Shown here: piece by piece, positions 1 through 8,053 of the stretch
Layout of the letters: each line of letters starts with the position of its first letter
Numbering within the stretch: position 1 is the first letter of the stretch
Assembly: GCA_964580155.1 (NCBI GenBank)
Contig: CAZOJP010000022.1
Location: 1-34,377, forward strand
Reading direction: 5' to 3'
Length of the DNA stretch: 34,377 bases
Source: Intestinibacillus sp964580155
Lineage (GTDB): Bacteria > Bacillota > Clostridia > Oscillospirales > Butyricicoccaceae
Position numbers and translations under genes: made by a program
Notes under the pieces: model-generated
The model's input: the letters and a program-made list of their open reading frames with translations, nothing else
The model's database searches: none
Told to the model about the DNA's origin: nothing

Positions 1-294
1 AAGGAAAAGTTCATTGAAATCCAACAACGAAATGCTGCCGAGGTTGAGAAACTGGAACAGCAGGCGCAAGCCAAGTCTGACATGATTGATCAGATGAAGA
101 GACAGCAAAAGGACATGGAGCTTGTCAAAAACGAGCTTAGAACAGTTGACGCTCTTCAAGAGTATGACCCGGCTATCATCGGCCAGATCGTTGAGAAGGT
201 AATTGTCTACGAAGGAAACCGGATTGAATTGGTCATGAAGAACCAAGACTCCTATGAGGCGGTCTTCGCATTAACTGAGCAAATCAGCGCATAA
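1..294 (+). CDS. Large serine recombinase, C-terminal fragment (5' end outside window)
   Basis: The frame is open from base 1 and ends with TAA at 292-294, giving the last 97 residues. Residues 1-55 are highly charged and predicted coiled coil (KLEQQAQAKS, QKDMELVKNEL). They are followed by the pattern IIGQIVEKVIVYEGNRIELV, which is typical of the extreme C-terminus of large serine site-specific recombinases of clostridial elements. The catalytic resolvase and zinc-ribbon domains would be upstream of the window. In this family the C-terminal coiled coil helps control the direction of integration and excision. The frame is intact as far as visible. The family call rests on pattern memory of a short fragment. 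Confidence 0.7.
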   Translation, partial: KEKFIEIQQRNAAEVEKLEQQAQAKSDMIDQMKRQQKDMELVKNELRTVDALQEYDPAIIGQIVEKVIVYEGNRIELVMKNQDSYEAVFALTEQISA

Positions 295-296
295 AA

Positions 297-350
297 TTAT
301 TCGGTGGTTGTGCAATATTCCAAATTGCATAGCCGCCGAATAAAATTTTT
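297..350 (+). terminator. Rho-independent terminator of the recombinase gene
   Basis: A 20-bp stem (arms 297-316 and 324-343) pairs throughout if three G-U wobbles are allowed, with a 7-nt loop, and is followed by AAATTTTT. It starts three bases after the recombinase stop codon. Confidence 0.8.
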
Positions 351-365
351 GTCCCTTACTTGACA

Positions 366-491
366 CTCGCAGAGGGCCTGGTGCTCGGTCTGGCGGCCAA
401 GATGTTCGTCATCGCGGGGCCGGTGCTCGTGTACGGCATTTCCGCAAGCGTGCTTTACGGGCTGATTTTATGCCTGCTCGGCATGGGCTGA
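366..491 (+). pseudogene. spoVAC: spoVAC 3' fragment, cut off by the element
   Basis: The frame from about 363 to the TGA at 489-491 reads (TL)AEGLVLGLAAKMFVIAGP, then a hydrophobic segment VLVYGISASVLYGLILCLL. This matches the C-terminus of SpoVAC (B. subtilis has SEGLVLGV-NMF-LAG-VIVFG), one of the inner-membrane proteins of the forespore that import dipicolinic acid. Only about 41 codons remain and there is no start codon or ribosome site; in-frame DNA upstream is the recombinase terminator. The rest of the gene should lie at the other end of the element. It is annotated here as a fragment; it could be restored if the element excises. SpoVAEb is related but fits the KMFxIAGP block less well. 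Confidence 0.7.
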
Positions 492-658
492 GCCGCGCAG
501 ATACGGCGGAGCACGGCGCACGCATCGCTGCCGCGCAGGCCGTCGGGGTCGGGCAGAACGCGCGCGTGCCACCGGAACCGGTCGTAGTCGGTGCGATAGG
601 ACAGCGGCCGCGCGACCTGCGGAAAGCGCGCGTACCAGTCCGGATGGTGCGCGCGCAT
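455..658 (-). pseudogene. C-terminal part of the NlpC/P60 protein beyond the amber stop
   Basis: Directly after TAG the same frame reads MRAHHPDWYARFPQVARP, then YRTDYDRFRWHARVLPDP and on to TAA at 455-457. In clostridial relatives the enzyme core is followed by a block of the type Y-x-x-x-x-P-x-WY-x-RF ... FRW ... VL-DP, so this is the genuine tail, not chance sequence. The amber codon sits where a tyrosine would be expected, which fits a TAT/TAC to TAG change (inference). The last 36 bp overlap the end of spoVAC tail-to-tail. Confidence 0.65.
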
Positions 659-1198
659 CTAGTCGCGCGCGCACGCGACCGCCAGACTGTCCGCCGTGCC
701 GTCCGCCGCAGGCGAGCCGCCAAGCTGCACGCCGGGCGGCGACGCATGGACAAACAGCGCGCTGCCGTCCGCGCAGTCGCCGAGCGACAGATACACATGC
801 CCCGGGGTGGCCATCACGTCGCCTGCCTGCCGCCCCCGCACCTGCGCCGCCGGGGTGAAGCGGCCCCAGCCGCGCGCGGCGAAGTCCACCGCCATGCGGG
901 AGGAGGGCAGTACATAGCCTGCGCCGCCGTCGCGCGCGGCGAAGAGGCCGTACACCGCCCAGCCGACATAGCCTGTGCAGTCCAGCCCGTCGTGGATGCG
1001 GTAGCGCGTTTGGTGCCAGTCGTAGTCCGCGCCCTGCTGCGCCGCAAACTGCGCCCAGCGCGGCGCAGGTGCGCGCGTGCGCGTCTCAAGCCCTGCGCCG
1101 TCATCCGCGCGGTTCCAGCCGCCGCCCCAAACATACATCGTGTGTCCGACCGGCTCGAGCGCGCGGCGCAAAAATGTGCATAAGGTTTGCATCATCAT
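659..1198 (-). CDS. NlpC/P60-like cell-wall hydrolase, truncated by in-frame amber codon
   Basis: The 179-residue product begins MMMQTLCTF after AGGAGG (rc of 1200-1207). YVWGGGWN is followed by the catalytic-cysteine block GLDCTGYVGWAVYG and the catalytic-histidine block GDVMATPGHVYLSLG, then FVHASPPGV, the normal order of an NlpC/P60 papain-fold peptidase acting on peptidoglycan stem peptides. No signal peptide is apparent. The frame stops at TAG (659-661), but the same frame then continues for 67 codons with family-like sequence (see next feature). All presumed catalytic residues lie before the stop, so the short form might still fold. The gene lies 38 bp downstream of the AraC gene, so it may be co-transcribed with it. 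Confidence 0.75.
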   Translation of the reverse strand: MMMQTLCTFLRRALEPVGHTMYVWGGGWNRADDGAGLETRTRAPAPRWAQFAAQQGADYDWHQTRYRIHDGLDCTGYVGWAVYGLFAARDGGAGYVLPSSRMAVDFAARGWGRFTPAAQVRGRQAGDVMATPGHVYLSLGDCADGSALFVHASPPGVQLGGSPAADGTADSLAVACARD

Positions 1199-1236
1199 TC
1201 CTCCTGCACCATCCTATGCGCGCAGATATGCACCTA

Positions 1237-2079
1237 TCACAGATAAAGTGCGCCCTCCGGCGGCGTTTGGGTGCGCGGCGCGTGCGCGGCATAGGTCAGC
1301 GGCGACATGCCGCAATGCCGCTTGAACACGCGTGAAAAATAGGCCGCGCCGGAAAAGCCAGCCGCCGCCGCGACCGCTTCGAGCGACATGCCGCCCGCGC
1401 GCAGGCAGTCCTTCGCGTAGTCCAGCCGCAGCCCGGTCAGATATTTTCCCGGAGTCACGCCGACCGCGGCGGAAAACACGCGGATGAGGTGCTCCTTTGT
1501 GACAAAGAGCCGCTCCGCAACCTCCTCCACGCCGTACAGATAGGAAAAATCCTCCTGCATCACACCGATTGCCGCGGTGACAAGCGGCGGCAGGCCTGCG
1601 TCGCTCTCCGGACGCGCCGCACGGTAGCAGCGCAGCGTCAGCGCATAGGCGGCGGCGCTCGCGTCGAGCGCGGTGCGCGGCTGTCCGGATTCGCACGCGT
1701 GCAGCAGCGGCGCGACGGTATCGGTCAGCGCGTGTCCGCCGTGCGGCAAAAAGCATCCGTCCGCCCGGGTTTCATCAAGCAGCCGCCCGACGAGTGCGCC
1801 GCGCAGCGCGGCGGTCAGTACCGTGCCGCTTTGCAGGCCGTCGAGCACGGTTTCGCTGCCCGGCGGCAGCAGCGCGCCCTGACCCGCGCCGAGCACGAGC
1901 GCGCCCCCATCCGGATACAGGCGCGCGCCTCCGCTTTGCAGCCCCAAAATGAGATGCTCCGCCGCGGCAAGGCGCAGCGGAGCGCCTGCCTGCACACGGT
2001 AGCGCGCGCAGGCGCACAGGCACACGTCCTGTGCGATTTCCGCGGGCGGCAGGGGCGGCGTCCAATTATATTCTTCCAT
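1237..2079 (-). CDS. AraC-family transcriptional regulator
   Basis: The 280-residue product starts at MEEYNW (ATG at 2077-2079), chosen because AGGTGAAAAG precedes it; the frame opens 13 codons earlier without a better site. The N-terminal ~170 residues resemble a cupin-like ligand domain (GAGQGALLPPGSETVL). The C-terminal ~100 residues hold the two helix-turn-helix units of the AraC/XylS family: VEEVAERLFVTKEHLIRVF, then the signature LEAVAAAAGFSGAAYFSRVF and KRHCGMSPLTY. Located 66 bp after the carbohydrate-ABC ATPase gene with a terminator between, it may control sugar genes or the downstream hydrolase; the ligand is unknown. Confidence 0.85.
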   Translation of the reverse strand: MEEYNWTPPLPPAEIAQDVCLCACARYRVQAGAPLRLAAAEHLILGLQSGGARLYPDGGALVLGAGQGALLPPGSETVLDGLQSGTVLTAALRGALVGRLLDETRADGCFLPHGGHALTDTVAPLLHACESGQPRTALDASAAAYALTLRCYRAARPESDAGLPPLVTAAIGVMQEDFSYLYGVEEVAERLFVTKEHLIRVFSAAVGVTPGKYLTGLRLDYAKDCLRAGGMSLEAVAAAAGFSGAAYFSRVFKRHCGMSPLTYAAHAPRTQTPPEGALYL

Positions 2080-2089
2080 CTTTTCACCT

Positions 2090-2129
2090 AAAAAACCAGA
2101 GGCGGAGGGCATTTTCACGCCGTCCGCCT
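2090..2129 (-). terminator. Rho-independent terminator after the ABC ATPase gene
   Basis: On the minus strand AGGCGGACGGC and GCCCTCCGCCT form an 11-bp stem with one mismatch and an 8-nt loop, followed by TCTGGTTTTTT. It lies 16 bp beyond the ATPase stop and just before the AraC start. Confidence 0.7.
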
Positions 2130-2145
2130 GGGAAAAATCCGCTGT

Positions 2146-3264
<1,119 letters not shown>

Positions 3265-3344
3265 GTCCCATCCTCCAACTGTAAAATATTGATGTGGTAG
3301 CGGTGCGGAATACGCGCCGATCACCTTGTTTTTCTGTTAACAAC

Positions 3345-3373
3345 AGCATAACACTGCGCTTGCACAGAATCAA
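3345..3373 (-). promoter_or_regulatory. Sigma-A-type promoter of the ABC ATPase gene
   Basis: On the minus strand TTGATT (3368-3373) and TATGCT (3345-3350) are separated by 17 bp. A 12-bp sequence, TAAAATATTGAT, occurs just upstream of the -35 (3377-3388) and again in the leader (3282-3293). Confidence 0.55.
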
Positions 3374-3438
3374 TGATAAAATATTGATATATTGCGCCCT
3401 TTATTGAGCCTTGGCGAAAAATGTAACACAGATGACGC

Positions 3439-3467
3439 TTTACAAGCGCGCCTGTCCGTGTTAATAT
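3439..3467 (+). promoter_or_regulatory. Sigma-A-type promoter of smpB
   Basis: TTTACA (3439-3444) and TAATAT (3462-3467) are separated by 17 bp, ending 27 bp before the smpB start codon. Confidence 0.65.
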
Positions 3468-3494
3468 AAGGAGTACCACGGAAAGGAGGGTGTC

Positions 3495-3962
3495 ATGGCA
3501 ACGAAACAAGGCAGAAAGCAGGTCGCTGCGAACAAAAAAGCATGGCACGACTACTTTATCGAGGAAAAATACGAGGCAGGCGTCGAACTGTTCGGAACCG
3601 AGGTCAAATCCATCCGGCAGGGCACAGTCAGTCTCAAGGATTCGTACTGCATCTTCAAAAACGGCGAGCTTTTTGTCAAGGGCATGCATATCAGCCCGTA
3701 CGAAAAGGGTAACATCTTCAACAAAGACCCGCTTCGCGAGAAAAAGCTGCTCATGCACAAGCGCGAAATCATGCAGCTTTTCGGCAAAACCAAGCAGGAT
3801 GGCTATTCGCTCATCCCGCTGAGCATCTATTTCAGCCGTTCGCTTGTCAAGGTCGAAATCGGCCTGGCACGCGGCAAAAAGCTCCACGACAAGCGTGACA
3901 GCATCGCCGCGCGCGATGCAAAGCGCGAGATGGATCGTGCGATCAAAAACCGAGGACGATAA
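3495..3962 (+). CDS. smpB: SsrA-binding protein SmpB
   Basis: This 155-residue protein of normal length starts at ATG 3495 after GGAAAGGAGGG. Family blocks are NKKAWHDYFIEEKYEAGVEL, GTEVKSIRQG, the region LFVKGMHISPYEKGN, and the basic tail GKKLHDKRDSIAARDAKREM that becomes helical in the ribosome mRNA channel. SmpB binds the tRNA-like part of tmRNA and is essential for trans-translation, which frees stalled ribosomes and tags the nascent chain for degradation. The tmRNA gene begins 33 bp downstream, the usual arrangement in Firmicutes. Confidence 0.97.
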   Translation: MATKQGRKQVAANKKAWHDYFIEEKYEAGVELFGTEVKSIRQGTVSLKDSYCIFKNGELFVKGMHISPYEKGNIFNKDPLREKKLLMHKREIMQLFGKTKQDGYSLIPLSIYFSRSLVKVEIGLARGKKLHDKRDSIAARDAKREMDRAIKNRGR

Positions 3963-3995
3963 ACCGGTCCTCGCCGAAATCTCCCCTTCTATATG

Positions 3996-4347
3996 GGGAC
4001 GTAACGGCTTCGACGGGGGTGTTGAAGTCGGGACAGCGTGCCGTGGCGGGGCCCCACGTTAAAAGCTCCAAACGTTTATAAATTAAACAACAACGATTAT
4101 ACTCTACAGGCCGCCTAATTAGGCCGGCCCGTCCCGCCCGGGAGCGCTGCGGCCCGGGGTCGGGGCGTCGATTAGCAGCGTCCGTGCGTGCGCTAAGCTT
4201 TGCGCGCACCATGAACAATGAAGCTACTGAAGCGCTCAGCCTGACTACCGGCGGAGCGTAGAGGGAATGTAAAACGATAGTCTGCGCACGGAGAAATCCC
4301 GGTGGACGCGCTTTCGGACAGGGGTTCAACTCCCCTCGTCTCCACCA
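3996..4347 (+). ncRNA. ssrA: Transfer-messenger RNA (tmRNA)
   Basis: The 352-nt RNA opens with GGGGACGTAACGGCTTCGAC and closes with GGTTCAACTCCCCTCGTCTC then CACCA. The 5' GGGGACG pairs with CGUCUCC to form the acceptor stem, the T-loop GGTTCAACTCC is present, and CCA (4345-4347) is encoded. The tag frame ends GAT TAT ACT CTA CAG GCC GCC TAA (stop at 4116-4118). By position after TTAAAC the likely resume codon is AAC at 4089, giving a tag NNDYTLQAA after the alanine carried by tmRNA. The LQAA end replaces the common LAA motif by one extra residue but keeps the AA degron. Adjacent smpB supports the call. Confidence 0.95.
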
Positions 4348-4422
4348 AAAGGGTACTACACGAACACCTACTATTTTCGCGGCGGCTTCGCTGTGACGGT
4401 GTGGTTTTAGTGCCAACAACAG

Positions 4423-4461
4423 AAAGAGCGGTCAAGGTTTTAAGCCTCGGCCGCTCTTTTT
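4423..4461 (+). terminator. Rho-independent terminator after ssrA
   Basis: AAAGAGCGGTCAAGG pairs with CCTCGGCCGCTCTTT (one mismatch, one wobble), ending in TTTTT, 76 bp after the tmRNA 3' end. Confidence 0.75.
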
Positions 4462-4503
4462 GTGCGTTTACATTGTAATCATCGGAAATAATGAGTCCCA
4501 GTG

Positions 4504-5637
4504 TCAAACTTTTCTTTGCTTGGCGTAGAGAACAACATCCTTGATAACCAATTTCTGAATGGCAGAAATCAGATTTTCCATAAAGTCAAAATCAATTCCA
4601 CCGTTCTTCTGCGGAAGCTGAATCCACTTGTCCCTTACCGTATTCCATCCACCCAACTTGTTTTTGTGAGAGTATATCGACAAGTCGGTAACTTTATTAA
4701 TGCACATTACCACAAACAGGTACTGGCGTTGGGTGAGTTCTCGATTATCGTAGTTCCATTTGACAGCATATGCATCAGACAGGACAGTAAACTCTCTCGA
4801 TTGGAAGTACGCACGATAAACATCGCTGTTGGACGGAATGGAGATCACATTTTGTAAAATGGTTGCACCCGCTCTGGGGGCATAGTAATTTAACCCTTGG
4901 TTTTGGAAACTTGAAGTTAGGCAAGGCAGAACATACTGATCTGTCGGGCTATCCGGTAGGTCTTTTGCTTGGTACGGAAGTTTCTTTGTTTCGATCTTAG
5001 CAAGCAACTCACCAATTCTATACTCGTGCCACCGGACAGTTTGTAGCTTATCAATTGCATCAGCTTCTTCTGGAGAGAGAGCGCAATTATTCAGACCATG
5101 TGCTTGCAAGAACGCAGACAGTGCGGACAGACGCTCTGCTTCAAGATCGGAAATAAATGCTTCCATAAAATCGAAGTCGATTTCCCCGGTGCTAGTTATG
5201 GGGAGCTTAACCTTGAGTTTTTTGAAAGTACTGTCAACATTACGGACAAGAACGGATAACAATGCTGTTTTTTGGTTGTTCAAAATTGTTGAGAAGAACA
5301 ACACCGCTTTGGGGGGGATATCAATTAGGGGAATAATTTTCCTTACAAATTGTCCTGCATACCAAGGTTTCTTTCGATAAAAGAAGTCCATCGACAGTAA
5401 CCCCAAACTCCATGTGCCCGCTGGATTAATGTTTTCTTTATTGACGAAACCTGTTGACTGCAAAATGCCTTGGTTAATTGATGTTCGGGTAACATAGTCA
5501 TATTCTGTTCCATCAATCAGTTTGTCAGCATTAAAGCTCAAAGTGTTTTCTATGTCAAATAAAGTGCCGAGTTCATATTCGCCCCACTTAACAGCGCTCA
5601 ACTTTTTGTTAAGTGAGGCTTTTATTTTCCCAGGCAC
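4504..5637 (-). CDS. Restriction-modification specificity subunit (BcgI-B/HsdS-like)
   Basis: The product has about 377 residues. Two half-sites repeat the pattern WGEYELGTLFDIENT and WHEYRIGELLAKIETKK at the start of two target-recognition domains, each ended by a helical spacer with the shared block GxIDFDFMExxIS (GEIDFDFMEAFISDLEAE and GGIDFDFMENLISAIQKL). This two-TRD layout sets the DNA sequence recognised by the methyltransferase/nuclease encoded immediately upstream. Start: GTG at 5635-5637 is preferred because GGAGG lies 4 bp before it; an ATG at 5680-5682 in the same frame would add 15 residues. Either way it overlaps the methyltransferase stop, implying translational coupling. The gene ends ~40 bp from the ssrA terminator, convergent with it. 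Confidence 0.85.
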   Translation of the reverse strand: MPGKIKASLNKKLSAVKWGEYELGTLFDIENTLSFNADKLIDGTEYDYVTRTSINQGILQSTGFVNKENINPAGTWSLGLLSMDFFYRKKPWYAGQFVRKIIPLIDIPPKAVLFFSTILNNQKTALLSVLVRNVDSTFKKLKVKLPITSTGEIDFDFMEAFISDLEAERLSALSAFLQAHGLNNCALSPEEADAIDKLQTVRWHEYRIGELLAKIETKKLPYQAKDLPDSPTDQYVLPCLTSSFQNQGLNYYAPRAGATILQNVISIPSNSDVYRAYFQSREFTVLSDAYAVKWNYDNRELTQRQYLFVVMCINKVTDLSIYSHKNKLGGWNTVRDKWIQLPQKNGGIDFDFMENLISAIQKLVIKDVVLYAKQRKV

Positions 5638-7199
5638 ATATCCTCCGTGCTCGTTTCTTTTAGTTGGGTAGAGACTTCCCAAGCCAGGTATTCTTTGACG
5701 GTTTTCTCAAAGTCCTCCAAGGTCGGTATTGGGTCGACGGGGGCGGATTTATTCCAATCTGCACCGTTTTCGGGGTCAATAAAGTCCTCATGGTATTCTT
5801 TTGCGCTAAAATAGTGTAATTTCGATTTGCCAAATCGAACAAGATCGACAAGCTCCGCATAGCGTTCTTTGGCGTGATCGGTGTCGCGCAGATTACACTT
5901 TGCTTTTTTTCGGTTTGATCTTGCATATCCATCCACAGAAAAGTCAATAAATTTTACGGTGTCATCTTTTTGGTGCGCCTCGCCAACACGGAAAACATAG
6001 ATATTTGTTTGCACATTGGACTTGCCAATAAATAGGTCGATAGGCATCCTAATGCTTGCGAGGAGCGTGCTGTGCTTCAAAATCCGTTTGTTGAACTCAA
6101 TCGCTTTGCCACTACCTGCTGAATTCTGAATAATAATTGCAGCATAGCCCTTGTTCATCATCGAGAGAGCTTTTTCAACGAAAACCATTCCATTGCCAGC
6201 GGCAGAGTATGGCGGGTTTAGAACAAATGCGTCAGCGGGGAATTTTTCATTTTTCTTTTCGTCAAAGCCATAATTGCCGTTATACTCTCTCAATGAGTCT
6301 TCGTTGATAATGTTAGAACTACCATCGCCCATTAAGATCATATTGAGTATAGCAAGCATATAAACTTCCGGTAGAAGCTCAAGACCAAGAATTTGATTGG
6401 CTTTGATCTCAGCCGATTTCAGTGCCAGCGCATCAGGAGATTTAATTTTCTCCTTTGCATCATTCAGCATTTCATTCATAGACGCAACAAGCAGGCCTGC
6501 CGACCCAGTTGCGAAGTCCCATACATAGGAGTCTTTATTGACCCGCGCAAGGCGTGCCAAAAGAGTGGCCACATAGGACGGAGTCAAAACAACATCATTT
6601 AGCTTATCCTGTGAAAAGCCTAGCCAGCTATACATTTCGTTGAAGAGTTTTCCGGTAAAATCAGTGCTCAATCCGATCTTGTAGTAAATGCCCAGATCAT
6701 CAATGATTTTTGTGAACACACGTTTTAGCTGACTTTCGCCATTTTCGACCTTGTTAATATTGTCTGTAGTAAGTGTGTTCTGAAGAGTTCTTACAATTAA
6801 ATCTCGCTTTTCGCTGGGCAACTTTTTCTCATTTAGGAACGCTTGGATTTTTCTAAGAATGATATCACCATCGCGGCTTCCGGTTTCCGTGGAGGATTTT
6901 AATTCAGATTTTTCAAGCGCGGCTACCTTTCCAGGAACGCCAAGTGTGGCAATAATTGATGCAGCTACAAGATACACGCGGTCACGCTCGCTCAACCCTT
7001 TTTCATTTTGATAGATATCATTGTTCAGTTTCGTAAGGCTGGCGCTGATTTCCTGTTCGCGGTGCTCTTTGAGTTTTTCGATTTCTTCCGGGCTCAGTTG
7101 CAGGTGTTTGACTTTTTCAATAAATGCATCAAAATTGCTTTTTCTGAGAAACGAAAAATCGGTGTAGCCATCTACCTTCTGTCCAATGCCGAAATTGCT
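5622..7199 (-). CDS. N6-adenine DNA methyltransferase part of a BcgI-A-like subunit, separated from its nuclease by a frameshift
   Basis: About 525 codons are open from SNFGIGQKVDGYTDFSFLRK to the TAA at 5622-5624. There is no start codon or ribosome site at the beginning of this frame; an internal TTG at 6993-6995 would give 457 residues. Motif I is VWDFATGSAGLLVASMNEM and motif IV NPPY (VLNPPYSAAGNG), the amino-methyltransferase signatures for adenine N6. The helical region preceding motif I and the long tail match type I/IIB modification subunits. It joins perfectly in sense to the preceding nuclease frame if one A is added at 7199-7202, giving one ~683-residue protein, close to the size of BcgI subunit A. 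Confidence 0.85.
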   Translation of the reverse strand, partial: SNFGIGQKVDGYTDFSFLRKSNFDAFIEKVKHLQLSPEEIEKLKEHREQEISASLTKLNNDIYQNEKGLSERDRVYLVAASIIATLGVPGKVAALEKSELKSSTETGSRDGDIILRKIQAFLNEKKLPSEKRDLIVRTLQNTLTTDNINKVENGESQLKRVFTKIIDDLGIYYKIGLSTDFTGKLFNEMYSWLGFSQDKLNDVVLTPSYVATLLARLARVNKDSYVWDFATGSAGLLVASMNEMLNDAKEKIKSPDALALKSAEIKANQILGLELLPEVYMLAILNMILMGDGSSNIINEDSLREYNGNYGFDEKKNEKFPADAFVLNPPYSAAGNGMVFVEKALSMMNKGYAAIIIQNSAGSGKAIEFNKRILKHSTLLASIRMPIDLFIGKSNVQTNIYVFRVGEAHQKDDTVKFIDFSVDGYARSNRKKAKCNLRDTDHAKERYAELVDLVRFGKSKLHYFSAKEYHEDFIDPENGADWNKSAPVDPIPTLEDFEKTVKEYLAWEVSTQLKETSTEDMCLGK

Positions 7200-7672
7200 T
7201 TTGAGACAAAATACACTCCTATTTCATATTCAAGCTTTCCTGCATCATTCTTGTATCCAGTCATGCCTATCGCGATAATGTCGGTATAACTTGTATAATG
7301 CAGAAGTGCGTTTGCATAATGTACAGCGCCGTTTACCGCGTAGGAATTGATATTTTTGAAATCTGGAAGATTTTTGGATGTCCTGTTGGCAATTTTCCCG
7401 TCTGCATCGAGTTTGACAAGCTTGTCTTTGTATCCCTTATACTCTATCAGGATTGGATAATCAGTTAGATTTTTATCCGTCAAAAGAAGTTTTGCGTCGG
7501 GTCTATTTCCTCCGGCACCCCCATTTTTAGAATAATAATCATTGAGGGCTTGATCAATCTCAGTATTCAACGATTCTTGCTCCAGCTTATAATCAAGTTG
7601 ATAGGATTTCAGCCACCCGTTTGCCAGATCTGCAATATTAGGCTCAACAGACTGTATCTTTCCTGTACTCAT
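7172..7672 (-). CDS. PD-(D/E)XK-type nuclease domain of a BcgI-A-like restriction subunit (frameshifted)
   Basis: The start is ATG 7670-7672 (MSTGKIQSVEP) with GGGGAAA before it, two bases after the regulator stop. The motif set RPDAKLLL ... YPILIEYKGYKDKLVKLD contains the acidic residue plus E-x-K expected of a PD-(D/E)XK nuclease; further blocks are KNLPDFKNINSYAVNGAVHY and IIAIGMTGYKNDAGK. The authentic sequence ends at EIGVYFVSK; the last eight residues before TAG at 7172 arise because the run AAAA (7199-7202) has one A too few, and the methyltransferase continues in the next frame. As read, nuclease and methyltransferase would be separate chains, so restriction is probably lost or altered unless ribosomes slip. 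Confidence 0.75.
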   Translation of the reverse strand: MSTGKIQSVEPNIADLANGWLKSYQLDYKLEQESLNTEIDQALNDYYSKNGGAGGNRPDAKLLLTDKNLTDYPILIEYKGYKDKLVKLDADGKIANRTSKNLPDFKNINSYAVNGAVHYANALLHYTSYTDIIAIGMTGYKNDAGKLEYEIGVYFVSKAISALDRR

Positions 7673-7673
7673 T

Positions 7674-7961
7674 TTATTTTTCCCCAATAAGTTTCTCTAT
7701 TTTTTCCATCTGGGCAATTACTGCGTTTCCGGTTTTGGTGATGCGGTAACTGCCCTTTTTCTTTTGCTCGACGCACCCTACTGACTGCAATGCCTGCAGC
7801 CACTTGTTGACCGTCGCTGGACTACTGCCGTACTCAGCGGCGATCTCTTCTTGCGAGAAGTTGATAGTCGCGCCGCGAGAGGTAGTCTGCTCCTGACTTT
7901 TCAGCCAGTTCAGAAAGTGGTACTCCTTTGAACCAAACAACTGTATTGACTTTTCTGTCAC
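7674..7961 (-). CDS. Small winged-helix regulator of the restriction-modification operon
   Basis: The 95-residue product starts at GTG 7959-7961 with GAGGTG ~9 bp upstream. A winged-helix DNA-binding fold is indicated by INFSQEEIAAEYGSSPATVN and KWLQALQSVGCVEQKKKGSY, followed by a short helix ending IEKLIGEK. It is the first gene of the operon, two bases ahead of the nuclease start, and is preceded by perfect AT-rich palindromes, so it is probably the controller that delays or limits restriction expression (inference). Its sequence is not that of the classical lambda-like C proteins. Confidence 0.7.
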   Translation of the reverse strand: MTEKSIQLFGSKEYHFLNWLKSQEQTTSRGATINFSQEEIAAEYGSSPATVNKWLQALQSVGCVEQKKKGSYRITKTGNAVIAQMEKIEKLIGEK

Positions 7962-7987
7962 GCAGACATCACCTCATTCCTATAATA

Positions 7988-8019
7988 ATTTATAGGATTA
8001 TAAATGATAATTTAATTAT
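7988..8019 (-). promoter_or_regulatory. Operator/promoter region of the restriction-modification operon
   Basis: Two perfect dyads lie in a very AT-rich stretch: ATTTATA-ggat-TATAAAT (7988-8005) and ATAATT-t-AATTAT (8007-8019). On the minus strand the first contains TATAAT, a good -10, about 25 bp ahead of the GTG start. Dyads overlapping a -10 fit autoregulation by the winged-helix protein. Confidence 0.5.
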
Positions 8020-8053
8020 ATTATACTACAAAAAATTATAGTATCAAGGGTGC

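Larger units (their letters stand above)
1..360 (+). mobile_element. Right end of an integrated element carrying a large serine recombinase
   Basis: The window opens inside a large serine recombinase reading frame. The frame ends at 294, is followed by a terminator, and then changes abruptly at about 345-366 into the 3' part of a spoVAC gene. Large serine recombinases are usually encoded at the very end of their element next to an att site, so this junction is the probable attachment site. The other end and the cargo lie outside the window. The exact crossover bases cannot be fixed without the other junction. Confidence 0.6.

Noticed and set aside
470..1183. Long plus-strand ORF opposite the NlpC/P60 gene
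   Set aside because: Arg/Ala-rich shadow of GC-rich coding DNA; the minus frame has clear catalytic motifs.
4323..4347. ssrA 3' end as attachment site of the neighbouring AT-rich restriction segment
   Set aside because: A typical island site, but no second copy of the tmRNA 3' sequence was found in the window and no integrase is present.
3943..4419. 158-residue minus-strand ORF over the tmRNA gene
   Set aside because: It is the antisense of ssrA; such ORFs (with WWRRGELNPCP) are common false annotations and have no ribosome site.
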